Assembly (NCBI GenBank): GCA_009763385.1
Contig: CM019826.1
Span: 97,510,848-97,574,847 of the forward strand
Source: Coix lacryma-jobi var. lacryma-jobi
Taxonomy: Eukaryota > Streptophyta > Magnoliopsida > Poales > Poaceae
DNA: 64,000 bases
Direction: 5' to 3'
Shown here: positions 44,201 to 56,294 of the stretch, in pieces
Layout of the letters: each line of letters opens with the position of its first letter
Position numbering within the stretch: the first letter of the stretch is position 1
Position numbers and translations under genes: made by a program
Notes under the pieces: model-generated
Database searches by the model: none
Told to the model about the DNA's origin: nothing
Seen by the model: the letters and a program-made list of their open reading frames with translations, nothing else

Positions 44201-45541
44201 GGGTTCCGTCGGAGTTTGGGAAGATGGGGTTACGCCGGGCGATTGGAGGCGGGGAAGGTGAAATTGGGGGGTGGGAAAGCTTCACGAGCTCAAGGCGGAG
44301 CTTTCGGGCTAGGTGGTTGAGCGGCGGGAGCTCCGGAGAGGTCTGGCCACGGTGGCGGAGGTGAGTGCGGAGGTCGGAGCTCCGGCAGGCTTATATAGCC
44401 GCGGCCAGAGGCCGGTAGAGAGCACGGGGGTGGGTGGATAAGCTCGGCGGACGCGTGCGCTCTCGATTGCGCGCAGGCGGGAAGGACAGGCGTGCGGCCG
44501 GGGCTCGGGCGCAGACAGCGCCGGCCATGGCCACGCGGCGGCGGCGAGCAGGAGCAGTAGGGGACGGGAGCGGGGGTCAACTGTGCGCGTGCGGGTGCGA
44601 AAAGATGGGGGCGACAACGGCGGCAGGTTGGTGGCGCGTGGGGAGCCGCCAGACGCGCTGCAGGCGCAGCGCCGGCGCCATGGCCGGGGCCCCCTCTGCA
44701 CTGCGCCGGCTAGAGGTAGGGGACGAACAGTGCTAGGCCTAGGTTTTGACTTTTGCTGGTTTCTGTATTTTGCAAATTACTTCCAAAATTTGAACTGGGC
44801 AACAAAAACTCAAAACACCAAAGTTGTTCAGAAAAATGAGATCTACAACTTTGTCAATATGAACATTTTCAAATTCCAAATAGTTTCTGAACCATATACA
44901 AAAATAGAAAAGGGGACACTTTTCAAATTTGATTCAAATCAAAATTACTTTGGATTTCAAACTGAAACTTGAAAATCCTTATATATGAAAGTTGTTCCAT
45001 TTGTCAAAACCTACAACTTTGCTAATATACACTTTTTCTGAAACTCAATAGTTTTTGGATAAATTTTTAAAACTGAAAAGGGGACAAAAACTGGAATTTG
45101 AATGAATTTGAAATTACTTCAAATTTTATATAGAAACATGGAAATCTGTAAATACCAAAGTTGTTCCTCTAGGTTAGATTCACAACTTTGCTTTTTGAAC
45201 CAACTCAAAATTTTGAATTATGAAAAAGTTATTAGAAAGGGAATAAATCCAGGATTTGGGAATTTAGGGTTTTGCAAAAGGACAATCAAATCAAATCTGA
45301 TTTTAGAACTTTGATCAATGCAACAAACATCAGGGCATCAAATTCAAACAAGAACTACATAGAACTAGGCACAGAGGTGAAATTACCATTTTGCCCTTAG
45401 AGGAAGAATTGGGCTTTTAGGGTTTTTGAAAAGGGACTAAAGCATAGCAATTAAGCAATCCAAATGCATCACAGGAAATGATTAATGCTTAAGATGATGA
45501 CATATCAAGTTAATTACATTAGTAACACTAGGGGTGTTACA
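41257..45541 (-). repeat. 5' LTR of element E
   Basis: 4285 bp, ending GGGTGTTACA at 45541. It keeps the 104-bp block missing from the other LTR. The 24-bp tandem repeat is at 43969-44040, and a TATA box lies on the minus strand at 44391-44397. Confidence 0.95.
44391..44397 (-). promoter_or_regulatory. Likely TATA box of E 5' LTR
   Basis: The minus strand reads GGCTATATAAGCC within GC-rich sequence, also present at 34414-34420 in the 3' LTR. It would drive transcription of the element to the left. Confidence 0.65.
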
Positions 45542-46730
45542 CTGGCTAAGTAATTAGTTTCCTCCAAGTTGAGGGTTTACACGGGATCGGATTTGTGGCA
45601 CAAGAGGGGGCTTCTGCGGTGGTGTGTATATCCACCGTTAGCGGTGAAACCTTAGTGAACGTGTAGAACGGACTTGGAGGAGGCTTTGTAAAGGCCTTGT
45701 AGTGCGACCCCGCTGTGCACCTTGGCAGTGTTTGGCGTGATGGGAAACGCATGACTCATGGGTAAAGATGTGCGAACTCTGCAGAGTATTAAAACTGATA
45801 TATCAGCCCTGCTCACAGTCACGAGCGGGCTTGGACTTCTTCGAGATTAGTTGGTGAGTTGGGACTGGTTCGTTAGGGAAGCCTTATGTGGTCATTGGTC
45901 CCATATGACATGAGTACAGAGGCTTCTTCTACGCGGGTTACTGCTTGGTACGGGAGTGATTCCCAGGCTCGGGCACAGACCTGGTGTTATTACGGAAGGT
46001 AGCTCTCTATGTCGTGACTTATGGAACTAATACACATAGGGGGACTCTTCGAGTCGGCCCCGTGGGTGACCCGATGGACTTCAGGTGTGGTTTGCCTGAT
46101 GGTCTTCAGGTGTGGGTTGTGCTTGGTGGACTCCAAGTGTAGTTGCTTGGTGGATTCCATGTGCGGTTTGCTCGGTGGATTCCGAGTGTTCTACTTTTCT
46201 ACGGTGTCTGTGTCGATAACCTAGTAAATAGGTGCATAGGATTAATAGGATTAATAGGATGTGTCACTTTAGGTGCTTGAGTCAAACAAAGTCAGCCTAC
46301 CTTTGTTATAAGCCTCATAAGCATATATTTCCTACATTTACGGAGTACATTTCGATGTACTCACCCTTCCTCTTTGTCCCCACTGCTACCCCACCTAGAC
46401 GCTGGCGACTACATGTACGAGGAGCAGGAGTATCCTGAGGACGGTGGCTACGACCCGGACGACTTGTACTAGGATGGCGCTACCCCCGGTCGACCTTCCT
46501 GTGGAGATGGAGTCCGGATTTCCGCGTCTTCATCAGAGTCTTCATTAGAGTCAGTTGTCATGAGAGTCTGTACTTTTCTTTCAGACCCGAGGGTCATTTA
46601 TGTAATAAAGTTCAGTATTATTAATAAGGCATTGTTTTGATATTTACTACGATGTCGATATATGTATGAAAATTGATCCTGCCATACATATATTGTGCTC
46701 CAATTTTGTTCTTGAAATTGGGGTGTGATA
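45542..46730 (+). repeat. 5' LTR of D, piece 3
   Basis: Begins with the right TSD of E (CTGGC), then continues the D LTR, matching 56329-57477. It ends GTGTGATA instead of GTGTGACA, a C-to-T change in the terminal CA. Short frames such as that at 46232 are LTR sequence repeated at 57013. Confidence 0.88.
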
Positions 46731-46733
46731 GAG

Positions 46734-46745
46734 TGGTATCAAAGC
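46734..46745 (+). promoter_or_regulatory. Primer-binding site, element D
   Basis: TGGTATCAAAGC, the initiator Met-tRNA type with one change, three bases after the LTR end. Confidence 0.85.
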
Positions 46746-47110
46746 CGTGTTGACCGTAGGACGCTACCCTAGTCAGCCGTCGAATTTACAAAACTATTTT
46801 TACAAAGTCTGACCCTTTTTCCCACTTATGTAACCTGTCTCTGCTGAAAATTAAAATTTTGTTTAAAAGTAGGTCCTCCAAACTCGTAAGGAGCCCACCA
46901 TAATTATGTGATCTCGTAGGTCGTTGTATGACATGTACTTGTGCATATGTAATGTTTTGGTTCTTTGTAATGATTGTTGGTGTGTTGCGACCGTCAGGTT
47001 GCAGCGACATCATTTGTTTAAAATGTTTTACTAATCGAATTAATTAACCAAATCAGGGTTGTTATATATCTATCTATCATGTCTCACTTTTACTCCTCGA
47101 AATGTAACAG
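46746..47110 (+). other. Leader of element D
   Basis: 365 bp of AT-rich sequence between PBS and gag. Unlike A and E it has no extra ORF. Confidence 0.6.
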
Positions 47111-48476
47111 ATGGTTAACACCAGGAGCAGCGCGGGTAACGTTGGCGGGAGTGGGGCAGGTGGTAACCTGCCACCTCACCCACCTCCGCCACCTCCACCT
47201 CCGCCCCCGTACGACCCGCTTCAGATGGCCCAGGTGTACAACCAGATGATGCAGAACATGGCCCAGATCATGCAGCACATGAAGCAGATGGCCCAGGGTG
47301 CTCAGGGTGGAGGAGCTACACAGCCACCCCGACAGGATGACTCTCTCAGGAGGTTCATGACGACGCACCCTCCAGTTTTCCACCACGCGATCGAGCCAAT
47401 GGATGCTGACGATTGGCTCGAGTCTATTGCGGGCAAGTTGTAGCTTGCTCATGTTGAAGACCATGATAAGGTTCTCTACGCCGCGCATCGGCTTCAGGGC
47501 CCGGCGAAGAACTGGTGGACTGCCTACACCACCGCTCACGAGGACGCCAACACCATCACTTGGCAGGAGTTCTGCAAGGCCTTTCGCGACCAGTACGTCC
47601 CTGCCGGCGAGATCAGGGTGAAGCGCCGTGAGTTTCAGGACCTTAGGCAGGGCATGATGACAGTGCGTGAGTATTTCACGCAGTTCACCCAGCTGTCCCG
47701 TTACGCCCCGGGTGACGTGGACGATGATGACAAGAAGCAGGATTGCTTCAGGCAAGTCTTTTCTTTTGTCAATATCTTTTCACTAACCCATGATTCATAC
47801 CTTCATACTTCTTTCTAGTCACTATCTATCAAGTAATTAAATTGTTGTCTGCTTTAGGCATGAGCTTAACCCTGGACTCCGCTACGCTCTAGCTTCGAAT
47901 GAGTATTCCTCATTCCTGAAGCTAGTTGACAGTGCCTTCGCCGTGGAGAAGGAAAGGAAGGGCCTCGATGCTGATCGCAAGAGGAAGATGGCCTTCCAGG
48001 GACAGTCCTCCGGTAGCTCCACTCGACCCCGCTACGCTCCACCTGCACCAGCTTCCAGGCAGTTCCCACAGCAGCAGCAGCAGTACCGACAGCCAGCTCC
48101 CCAGTACCGGCAGCCAGCTTCCCAGTACCGGCAGCCCACTCTACAGTACCACAGTCCACCCCAGCAGCAGCAGCAGCCTCGCCAGGCTCAGGCACCTCGC
48201 CCGGGTCTTCTAGCTCCACAACAGCCCCGTCCAGCACAGGGGGCAGGGCAGCTTGGTCCGTGCTACAAGTGCCACCAGCTGGGGCACTTGGCCAACCAGT
48301 GCCCGACCAGGCAGCAGGCTCCACCAGCACCTCGGCAGCAGAACCAGAACAGGAATGGTGGCCAGAACTTCAGGCATGGGAAGGTGAACCATGTGGCTCT
48401 AGAGTCAGCTCAGGAGGCTCCTGATGTGGTGATTGGTATGTTCTCCATTGATGCATATCCTGTTACTGTGTTGTTC
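47111..48476 (+). pseudogene. gag: Gag of element D, two exons separated by an apparent intron
   Basis: The start MVNTRSSAGN at 47111 is followed by a run of prolines and a Q/M-rich helix. An in-frame TAG at 47441-47443 interrupts the sequence, but the frame continues with the gag domain (WQEFCKAFRDQYVP, MTVREYFTQFTQLS) to 47751. The 106 bp 47752-47857 then interrupt the protein between the second and third base of a codon. The frame resumes at 47858 with HELNPGLRYALA, reaching a Q/P/Y-rich region and the CCHC knuckle CYKCHQLGHLANQC (48261-48303). Element E is uninterrupted in the matching place (DCFLRGLHPKIR). Protease follows in the same frame. Confidence 0.85.
47752..47857 (+). other. Apparent GC-AG intron in gag of D
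   Basis: 106 bp. The donor is CAG then GCAAGT, the consensus for the minor GC-AG intron class. The acceptor is a pyrimidine-rich tract ending TGCTTTAG. A branch-point-like CACTAAC lies near 47783. Removal restores the gag frame exactly (DCF-R-HELNPG). It contains stops in frame. Confidence 0.65.
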
Positions 48477-51400
48477 GATTCTGGGGCATCACATTCGTTT
48501 ATATCAACACCATGCATAGCAAGATGTAATCTGCCTAAAGCTTTGTTGAAAAACAAGCTGCTAGTCAAGTCTCTTGGAGGAGAAATGTTGTCATAGTATA
48601 TGTGCCCCAATGTGAGTCTCTTCAAAAGGGGGGTAGTCTTCCCTTCTCATCTCATCGTCCTGGAGTCACAAGAGGTGGATATTATTCTGGGTATGGACTG
48701 GTTGAGCAGATATCATGGTATTATTGATTGTGCTCAGCGGACCATCACAGTGAAGCATCCAGATGGCACAGAGATTTCATATCAGGCACCGCTGAAGATG
48801 ATGGAGACAGCCAGAGTGTGTGAGGCAGTTGTGGTGCCAGATATCCGGGTGGTCAAGGAGTTTCCTGATGTCTTCCAGAAAGTGTTAGGTATGCCACCTG
48901 ATCGTGAGATTGAGTTCTCTATTGATTTAGTTCATGGCACTGTACCTATATATATAGGCGACCATATAGAATGGATGCCGAAAAGCTAGCTGAGCTGAAG
49001 ACGCAGATCCAAGAGCAGTTAGACAAGGGGCATATTCGTCCTAGTACATCCCCGTGGGGAGCCCCTGTGATCTTTGTTCCAAAGAAGGATGGGAGCCAAC
49101 GGATGTGCGTTGATTACCGCGCATTGAATGAAGCCACCATCAAGAATAAGTACCCTATTCCTCGCATTGATGATCTATTTGATCAATTGAAGGGTTCTCA
49201 TGTGTTCTCGAAGATTGACCTGCAAACAGGTTATAACCAGCTGAAGATTCGTGAAGCTGATATTCCGAAGACTGCATTTGTGACTCGATATGGGCTTTAT
49301 GAGTGCACAGTGATGTCTTTCGGTTTCACTAATGCCCCAGCATTCTTCATGTATATGATGAACAATGTCTTCATGTAGTTTTTGGACCTGTTCATCGTGG
49401 TGTTCCTTGATGATATCCTGGTATTCTCGAAAAATGAAGAAGAGCATGAGGAGCATCTGAGATTAGTGTTGCAGAAGCTCAGAGAGCATCAGTTGTATGC
49501 GAAGCTGAGCAAATGTGAGTTCTGGTTGATGAAGGTTGCGTATTTGGGGCATATCATCTCAGAAGGTGGTGTATCAGTTGATCTAGGCAAGGTCCAAGAT
49601 ATATTGGACTGGAAGGTACCTGAGAGTGTTACTGTGATTCGGAGTTTCCTCGGAATGGCTGGATATTATCGCAGATTCATTGAGGGATTCTCTAAGATCC
49701 TGAAGCCGATGACAAAGCTGACTGAGAAGGGTGCCAAGTTTGTATGGTCCCCTGAATGCCAGGCTGGTTTTGAGGAGTTGAAGGCGAGGTTGACTTCTGC
49801 TCCTATTCTTGTCATGCCCGATGTCCAGAAGAACTTCACCGTCTATTGTGATGCTTTGCGTCAGGGTCTGGGATGTGTACTCATGCAGGAGGGTCGTGTG
49901 ATTGTGTATGCCTCAAGACAGCACAGGAAGCATGAGCTAAACTATCCTACGCATGATCTAGAGTTGGTAGCTGTTGTTCATGGTCTGAAGATCTGGAGGC
50001 ACTACCTGATGGGCAAGAAGTCGGAGATATACACTGATCATAAGAGCTTGAAGTACATCTTCACCCAGCCAGATCTGAATCTCCGCCAACGGAGATGGCT
50101 AGAGTTGATTAAAGATTACGATCTGAATATCAACTATCATCCAGGCAAGGCGAATGTTGTAGCAGATGCCTTGAGCAGGAAGGTCTACTGCAATGTGTTA
50201 GAGATCAAGGAGCAGCAGCCCGAGTTGCATGAGGAGTTTGTGAAGATCAACTTGGGTATTCTTGGCCATACTGATGCAGTAGCCTTGGAGGTTGATTCGA
50301 CCTTGGAGCATGATATCCGAGCAGGGCAGCTCACTGATGAGTACCTTCTGGAAATCAGACAGTTGATCAAGGATGACAAAGCCCAAGGATTCACAGAGGA
50401 TGATCAGGGTCTCTTACGGTTCAGAGGCAGGATCTGTGTTCCAGATGTGAAGGCTATCAAGGAATTGATTTTGAGGGAAGCTCATGATTCAGCCTACTCT
50501 CTTCATCCAGGCAGTACTAAGATGTACCAGGATCTGAAGCAGTATTACTAGTGGTATGGTATGAAGAGGGAAGTAGCAGAGTATGTGGCTTTGTGTGACA
50601 CATGTCAGCGGGTTAAGGCCCAAGATCAGAGACCAGCTGGTTTACTACAGCCTCTGCAGATTCCTGAGTGGAAGTGGGAAGAGATCAGCATGGATTTCAT
50701 CACTGGTTTGCCCAGGACGCAGTCTGGATATAACTCTATTTGGGTCATCGTTGATCGCTTGACCAAGGTGGCTCATTTCATTCCAGTTAAGGAGTCATAT
50801 CGCGGATCGCAGCTTGCAGAGCTTTACATGTCACGCATTGTGTGCCTTCATGGAGTGCCGAAGATCATAGTATCTGACAGAGGCACACAGTTTACATCTA
50901 GATTCTGGCAGCGGTGGCATGAGTCTATGGACACCCGCCTCAGTTTCAGTTCAGCTTATCACCCTCAGACTGATGGTCAGACAGAAAGGGTGAATCAGAT
51001 TCTGGAGGACATGTTGAGAGCCAGTGCACTCCAGAATAGCCAGAGTTGGGATAAGAGTCCTCCATATGCCGAGTTCTCTTATAACAACAACTATCAGGCC
51101 AGTCTAAAGATGTCACCGTTTGAAGCCCTATATGGCAGTAAGTGCAGAACTCCTCTGTTTTGGAATCAGGTTGGAGAAAAGAAAGTCTTTGGCCCTGAGT
51201 CTATAGAAGAAGCTGAGGAACAGGTCAGGGAGATCAGAAGCAACCTGAAGACAACTCAGTCTAGACAGAAGAGCTATGCAGATGTCAGACGACGAGAGCT
51301 GGACTTCCAGATTGGGGATTATGTATATCTGAAGGTGTCACCCTTCAGAGGTCTTCGGAGGTTTAATGTCAAAGGGAAGCTATCTCCGAGATTCATTAGC

Positions 51401-51736
51401 CCTTTCAAGGTGATTGACAAGAAAGGTGCGGTTGCTTATCAGCTGGAGTTGCCTGCACGGCTGGCAGGTATCCATGATGTATTCCATGTATCCCAGCTGA
51501 AGAGATGTCTCAGAGTTCCAGAGGAGCAGTTGCCACTTGAGGAGCTTGATCTCAGGGATGATCTGACATTCTCTGAGCTGATCAAGATTCTGGACACGAT
51601 GGAGCGAGGCACTCGCAACAAGAGGATTAAAATCTGCAAGGTGCAATGGAAGCATTACTCCGAAGAAGAAGCCACATGGGAGAAGGAAGATGATCTTCGG
51701 GCAGATTTTTCTCATCTCTTCGCCGACTCTTCCTAA
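48477..51736 (+). pseudogene. pol: Pol of element D: PR, RT, RNase H, IN, chromodomain (broken)
   Basis: Protease DSGAS is at 48477-48491. TAG occurs at 48594-48596. A frameshift at a TA-rich run near 48945-48965 precedes the reverse transcriptase (MDAEKLAELK at 48971). TAG occurs at 49376-49378, just before the catalytic FLDD (49403-49414). RNase H follows with YCDA near 49845 and THDLEL. The integrase zinc region is broken by TAG at 50549-50551 where W is expected. The D, D, E core follows (SMDFITGLP about 50685, SDRGTQF about 50873, TDGQTERVN about 50968), then VFHVSQLKRCL and the chromodomain (KVQWKHYSEEEATWE, about 51637-51681). The end is at 51734-51736. Gypsy order plus chromodomain make this a chromovirus; the breaks make it inactive. 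Confidence 0.92.
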
Positions 51737-51756
51737 TCTCGAGGACGAGATTCTTC

Positions 51757-51770
51757 TAAGGGGGTAGGTT
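51757..51770 (+). promoter_or_regulatory. Polypurine tract, element D
   Basis: AAGGGGGTAGGTT directly precedes the 3' LTR start at 51771. Confidence 0.75.
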
Positions 51771-54315
51771 TGTAACAACCTGATTTAAATTTTCCCCAAT
51801 TAAATTAAATAAATTAGAAATTAAATGGGTTGGTTATTTAATTAGTGGAGGAAAATAAAATTTGTTTATCATTTTCATGTTGCATTCATGCCTTTGCATA
51901 TCTTATTGTGTGGTAAATAATTTTATTAAACCCTTATAGGGCAAATCGAAATTATTCTATTTAGAAAATTAATAAAAGATTTATGAAATTTTTTACAATA
52001 GAAAACTCAGAGTTTTATTTTCAAAACCTAGGGAAAACTTTTGAAAAGTTGCAAACTTGGTTTGGTTTTAAACTGATTTGAATTGAGTTTTCAAAAGAAT
52101 TTGTGAAGCTAAAAAAAGAAAAGGGAATTGCCTTGGACTCTCCTCTCCCTCTCCATTTCGGCCCGCTCCCACTCTTTCTCTCCTCTGCTCCGGCCCAGCA
52201 CCTCTCCCCGCGCCAGCCAGCTCTCCTTCCCTCCTCTCCCATTGGCCCACCTGCGCGGGCGATGCCCCTCATCGGCCCAGCTTCCGTCGGCCCACACCCC
52301 TCCCTCTCGCCGTGCCCAACGGCCGTCAGCCCGCATCACACACCGCTCCCTCCTCACCCGCGTGGGCTGAGCCCACCTCTTCACGGCCGCGCTCCCCTCT
52401 TGCTCTCACCGACCTGCGGGGCCCGGCAGTCAGCCCCGTCCCCAACCTTTGATCCGCCCTTCACGCGCGCTGCTCGCGCATCCAGTGCCCCCCCTCGTGC
52501 GCGACTCAGTGTATAAACCCAGCTGCCATCCCTTTTCCATCTTTCCTGTACCTCGCACCGACCACACGCCGCCACCCTCCTTCACCTTGCCTTCTCCCTC
52601 TACCCGCAGATCGCCACCGTCATTCACGGTCACCACGAGCTCCACCAGCCGGCGCACCCGTTCGGCCTCACCGTCCCGTGAAGAGTCTCGAGCCGTGATG
52701 CTGCTCCACCGCCTCCGCCCCGACTTCAGGCAAGCGTTCCCTCCCCCTCCAGTCGCTGCACCGTTGAACCCGTGCATCGCCGTCCGCCTCCGCCAACGAT
52801 TCGTCGCCGCCGAGCCACCTCCGTCGCCGAGAACTCCTCCATTGGACGTGTGGTGAGCTGCTCAATCGATCCCACCCAACCCCTCTGTCTCTAACGCTCC
52901 GTAGTCCTTTTCCGAGAACTTCGGCGAGCTCTAGCCATGGCGCCGCCGCATAGGGCCATGGCGCCGCCGTGCTTTTCCCCGCCGACGGCCCCAAGTCTTT
53001 TCTTTTTGATCTGGACCGCGGGATCACCCATATACGGCTCAGATTAGATCGTAGGGTGAACCGGTATGAACCGAGTTCACCTGTACCGTGGACGCGGTTC
53101 GCTTACGCTGCGTCAGCGGTCCACGCACCATGTGGCACACCGGTCCAACCGCGTAACGCCACATCATCATGGGTCAGCGCCACGCGGACGCCACGCCAAC
53201 CAGCCCTGCTACTTTTGCTAAAGAGCCCCTGTACTTCACAGAAAGCAACCCACACTCCACCGTTACTATACGCCGTGCCTGAGAAAACTTACACACAGGC
53301 CCCTCTGTTTATGCCAAAACAAGGCGCCGTCCCCACACCACCGTGCGCTCTCTCCCCGCCTGCGTGGCACTCTCAGGCCAGCGGAACGGCGCCACGCGTC
53401 GGCCACGTGGGCAGCGGCACGTCCACGTCGACCCGCCGTCCCCTGTTTGCAAAAGAGACCCTGGATTTTATCAAAACCAACCCGCCGTCCACCCTTCACT
53501 GTGCGCTGTGTCTTAAGAAAACTGCAAGCCAGCCCTCTACCTTTTATCAAAATGAGGCCCAGTCCAGATGCATTTCTTTTTCTGTTTTATATTTATTTAA
53601 AATACGAAAATGAGTTCAGTTTATTTACAGTTTCGCCACTCAGATTCAAATGTCCATAACTTGCTCATTTTAACTCCGTTTTCACCCGTTCAACTTGCGT
53701 TGGTTTCATAATTTCATTCTCTACGCAGTAGATCTATTAGTTTACTGTTTTTATACTGTTTGGTATATTGTTATTTATTTTGTTGTATTGTGCCATATAT
53801 GTTGATTGGGCTAGAGAGTGCGGAGTACAAGGACGCTCCCGCCTATTCCTGTGATCCTGCAGATTCGACCTAGACCGAAGGCAAGTGTTCTTGAACATCT
53901 TGCACCTATGATTTATTTTACTTTTGGTATTAGAGTAGTTAGATCCTGTAGATGCATGCAGTGTCTAAATTTGAATCTCATGTTATGGTTTACTAGATTT
54001 TGCTCTATTATCCTTGTCGCCTGGTTTGGGATGTTTGGGTAGAAGTCATGCTTAGCCCTGCAGTCATGTTGGGATGGGATGGTGGTCTATTGTTAATAAT
54101 CCTGAATAATGAACTATGAAACAATGTGGACATGGTAATTTTTGTAGTAACATGGTTGTTAGGTAAATCTGGCAGGATGGACCGTACTGGTGGTTTTGTG
54201 CCCTGGATTTGGCAGCTCTTATTTGGTTTTTGGTTCTGGGCTCGTGCTAGATTTATCCTGCTTGGATCCCTAGGACCCGGTTCTTGGACAAGTAACCCGG
54301 CAAAATAGCGCAAAC
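51771..54315 (+). repeat. 3' LTR of D, left part
   Basis: Starts TGTAACAACC and matches 17184-17768 plus 29399-31343. TATA box TATAAA at 52512-52517. It ends with CAAAC (54311-54315), the left TSD of F. Confidence 0.9.
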
Positions 54316-56294
54316 TGTTGATGGTCCTTAAACACCTGTTTTACCATCAACATTTTACCCTAAAATTCACCAAAAAGGCATGAAATGTAGTCAAATAGGT
54401 TTCAAACTAACCAAATTCCACAAGTCCATAGATTTTTATTTGAATGCAGGAATTTGGACCAAATTTGGATATATGGACGCACCAGAGGCCAAGCCCACTC
54501 ACCAGGGCCCAAATGGGCCTAGGGGGGGTGGCGCCCGCCACTTGGGTTGGCCCAAACCATCCCCCCTACCACGTCACTGATCCATGTGACCACCCCAAGG
54601 ACAAATCTTGGCCCTTGATCACTAGGTCAGTGGCATCGGACGGCTACGGAGGGGAGTGGCATGGATCATGACCTAAGTCGGTTGCTAGGACATGCAACCG
54701 ACTTCCAAACCGCCTTGGACAACCACCAGGAGGCCGTAGGATCAAAGACAGTGCATCCAACGGCCAGGGGACTGGCGACCGCCAGTAGAGGGTGGCGCCC
54801 GCCACCTGACCTAACCCTAGGTCGGTTGGCTGCCCCCTATAAGTACCCCCCCTCACTCCTGAAGACTATAAATACCCCCCTGAGGCATCACTTCATTCAT
54901 ATCGAGTACCATCCCAGAGAAAGCAACACACAAGCAAGAGAAGTGAGAGCAAGTTAGAAGCTCAGAGAGCTTAGGAAAGTAGGTTAGCTAGTAGAGAGAG
55001 TATAGCTCTAGTGCCCTCGCTATAGCGCGGCTCTTAGTTTAGCACAACACAGCCTAAGTCCTTGGTAAAAGGAGCGTAGAGCTTGCTAAGAGAGAAGCGG
55101 GTGCGAGCGACTGGCATCGGAGGTCGGTTGATTTCCCGGCGTCTCTGGTCTGGTTTGCTCTCTTGTATCTCAGGTACATTTATCTTTATCTCAGTATTAC
55201 TTTAAGCATTACTTTCAGTATTACTTTCAGTATTACTTTATCAAGTACCTTGAGTGTGACCCAGCTATCCTACAGATCAATTCACTTAGCCATAGTAGTT
55301 AATCTCTAGTGTGCTTAGTGATTGATCTTTGCTAATAGGTTGCTTAGTTAGTTTAGTGTTTATCTTATTAAGTCAAGTGTTTGCTCTGACGTCCGCAAGG
55401 GTGTTTCTATTCAAAGCTAGGGTAGAGATAGTTAGAATATAGTTAAGCGTGGTGCTTAGTTATAGACTTACTTTCAGATACGACTAGACCCCCGGATAGC
55501 TGTGGTAGCAAGCAGGTGATGACAGCCCTGTGCGCCTTGAATTCCACCACGTAGTTGGCCCAGTTTAACAGTAAGGCTCGTTGTGGTAGCGTTCAACCTA
55601 AGTAAGTGGTAAAGGCTAGTACGCCTCGATACTTGACAAGATAGGAATAAAACTTTACTCAACATAGTTGCTTTATTGACTTTTGTCTGCCTTGCTTCGT
55701 AACTATCTTGCTTCGTAGTTATCTTGCTTTGTAGTTATCTAGGATTAGTTATTAGTAGTTAGTAGTTATATTAGTTACCCTTAGTTACCCCCCTATCTAT
55801 CTAGTTATCCACCTTACCTTAGCCATCCATTTCGTCCTTACCTATCCACCTACATATTCTTTCTAGCCTTTCATCTTCCCTTTCCCCTTTTCTTATTTCT
55901 TCGACTCTCATCCCCTCCTTGACTCGACTCATACGCCACCCTAGCCTTCCCTTGGGATCAAATAAATCGACACCTGGTACTCCCAGGCGAAGTGCTACTA
56001 CGATAGTTCTGTGCGCTTGCAGAATCTCCTCCTGGTAGATTGCATTCTCTCTAGCTAGCTCCTACTAGTGTCAGGATTGACAACCCCGCTTGGCATTAGT
56101 AGATAGCTGCTTTAGCTCCACTCCTTTAGGTATAGTGACCGATCTTGCTTCAAGCATTTCTGACGCCGTTGCCGGGGATAGACTCCATAGTCTACTCCTA
56201 GTAACAACGTTAGCAAGTGCAAACAAGCATTCCTGGGCCGTTACCGGGGATAGTGGCCTAGCTCTATCTTTAGTGAAGCTAAGAACTACCAACA
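54316..56294 (+). mobile_element. Element F: LTR-type insertion with embedded tRNA-Asp PBS motifs
   Basis: 1979 bp, starting TGTTGATGGT and ending CCAACA, with TSD CAAAC on both sides; the empty site is in the D 5' LTR near 31336. There is no coding frame. The start forms a perfect 10-bp hairpin (TGTTGATGGT with ACCATCAACA, 54316-54352). Near the right end two motifs resemble the tRNA-Asp primer-binding site (56161-56177 and 56234-56250). Start and geometry resemble element G, so it is likely a Tat/Athila-type solo LTR or a truncated element. It contains short tandem repeats at 55190-55241 (TATTACTTTCAG-like) and 55683-55745 (TTATCTTGCTTCGTAG-like). Confidence 0.8.

Larger units (their letters stand above)
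31384..45541 (-). mobile_element. Element E: Tekay/Del chromovirus, nearly intact, with H3-tail-like extra ORF
   Basis: 14.2 kb on the minus strand with TSD CTGGC at 31379-31383 and 45542-45546. In element order: 5' LTR 41257-45541, PBS, leader, extra ORF 40320-40928, gag-pol 35636-40093, PPT, 3' LTR 31384-35564. The LTRs differ by only about ten base changes by eye plus a 104-bp deletion in the 3' LTR, so this is a recent insertion and the youngest datable one here. Pol order (PR, RT, RNase H, IN, chromodomain) and LTRs above 4 kb fit the Tekay/Del lineage of chromoviruses. Confidence 0.95.

Noticed and set aside
46232..46438. Short frame repeated at 57013-57219
   Set aside because: Present twice because it lies in both D LTRs; no start context or domain.
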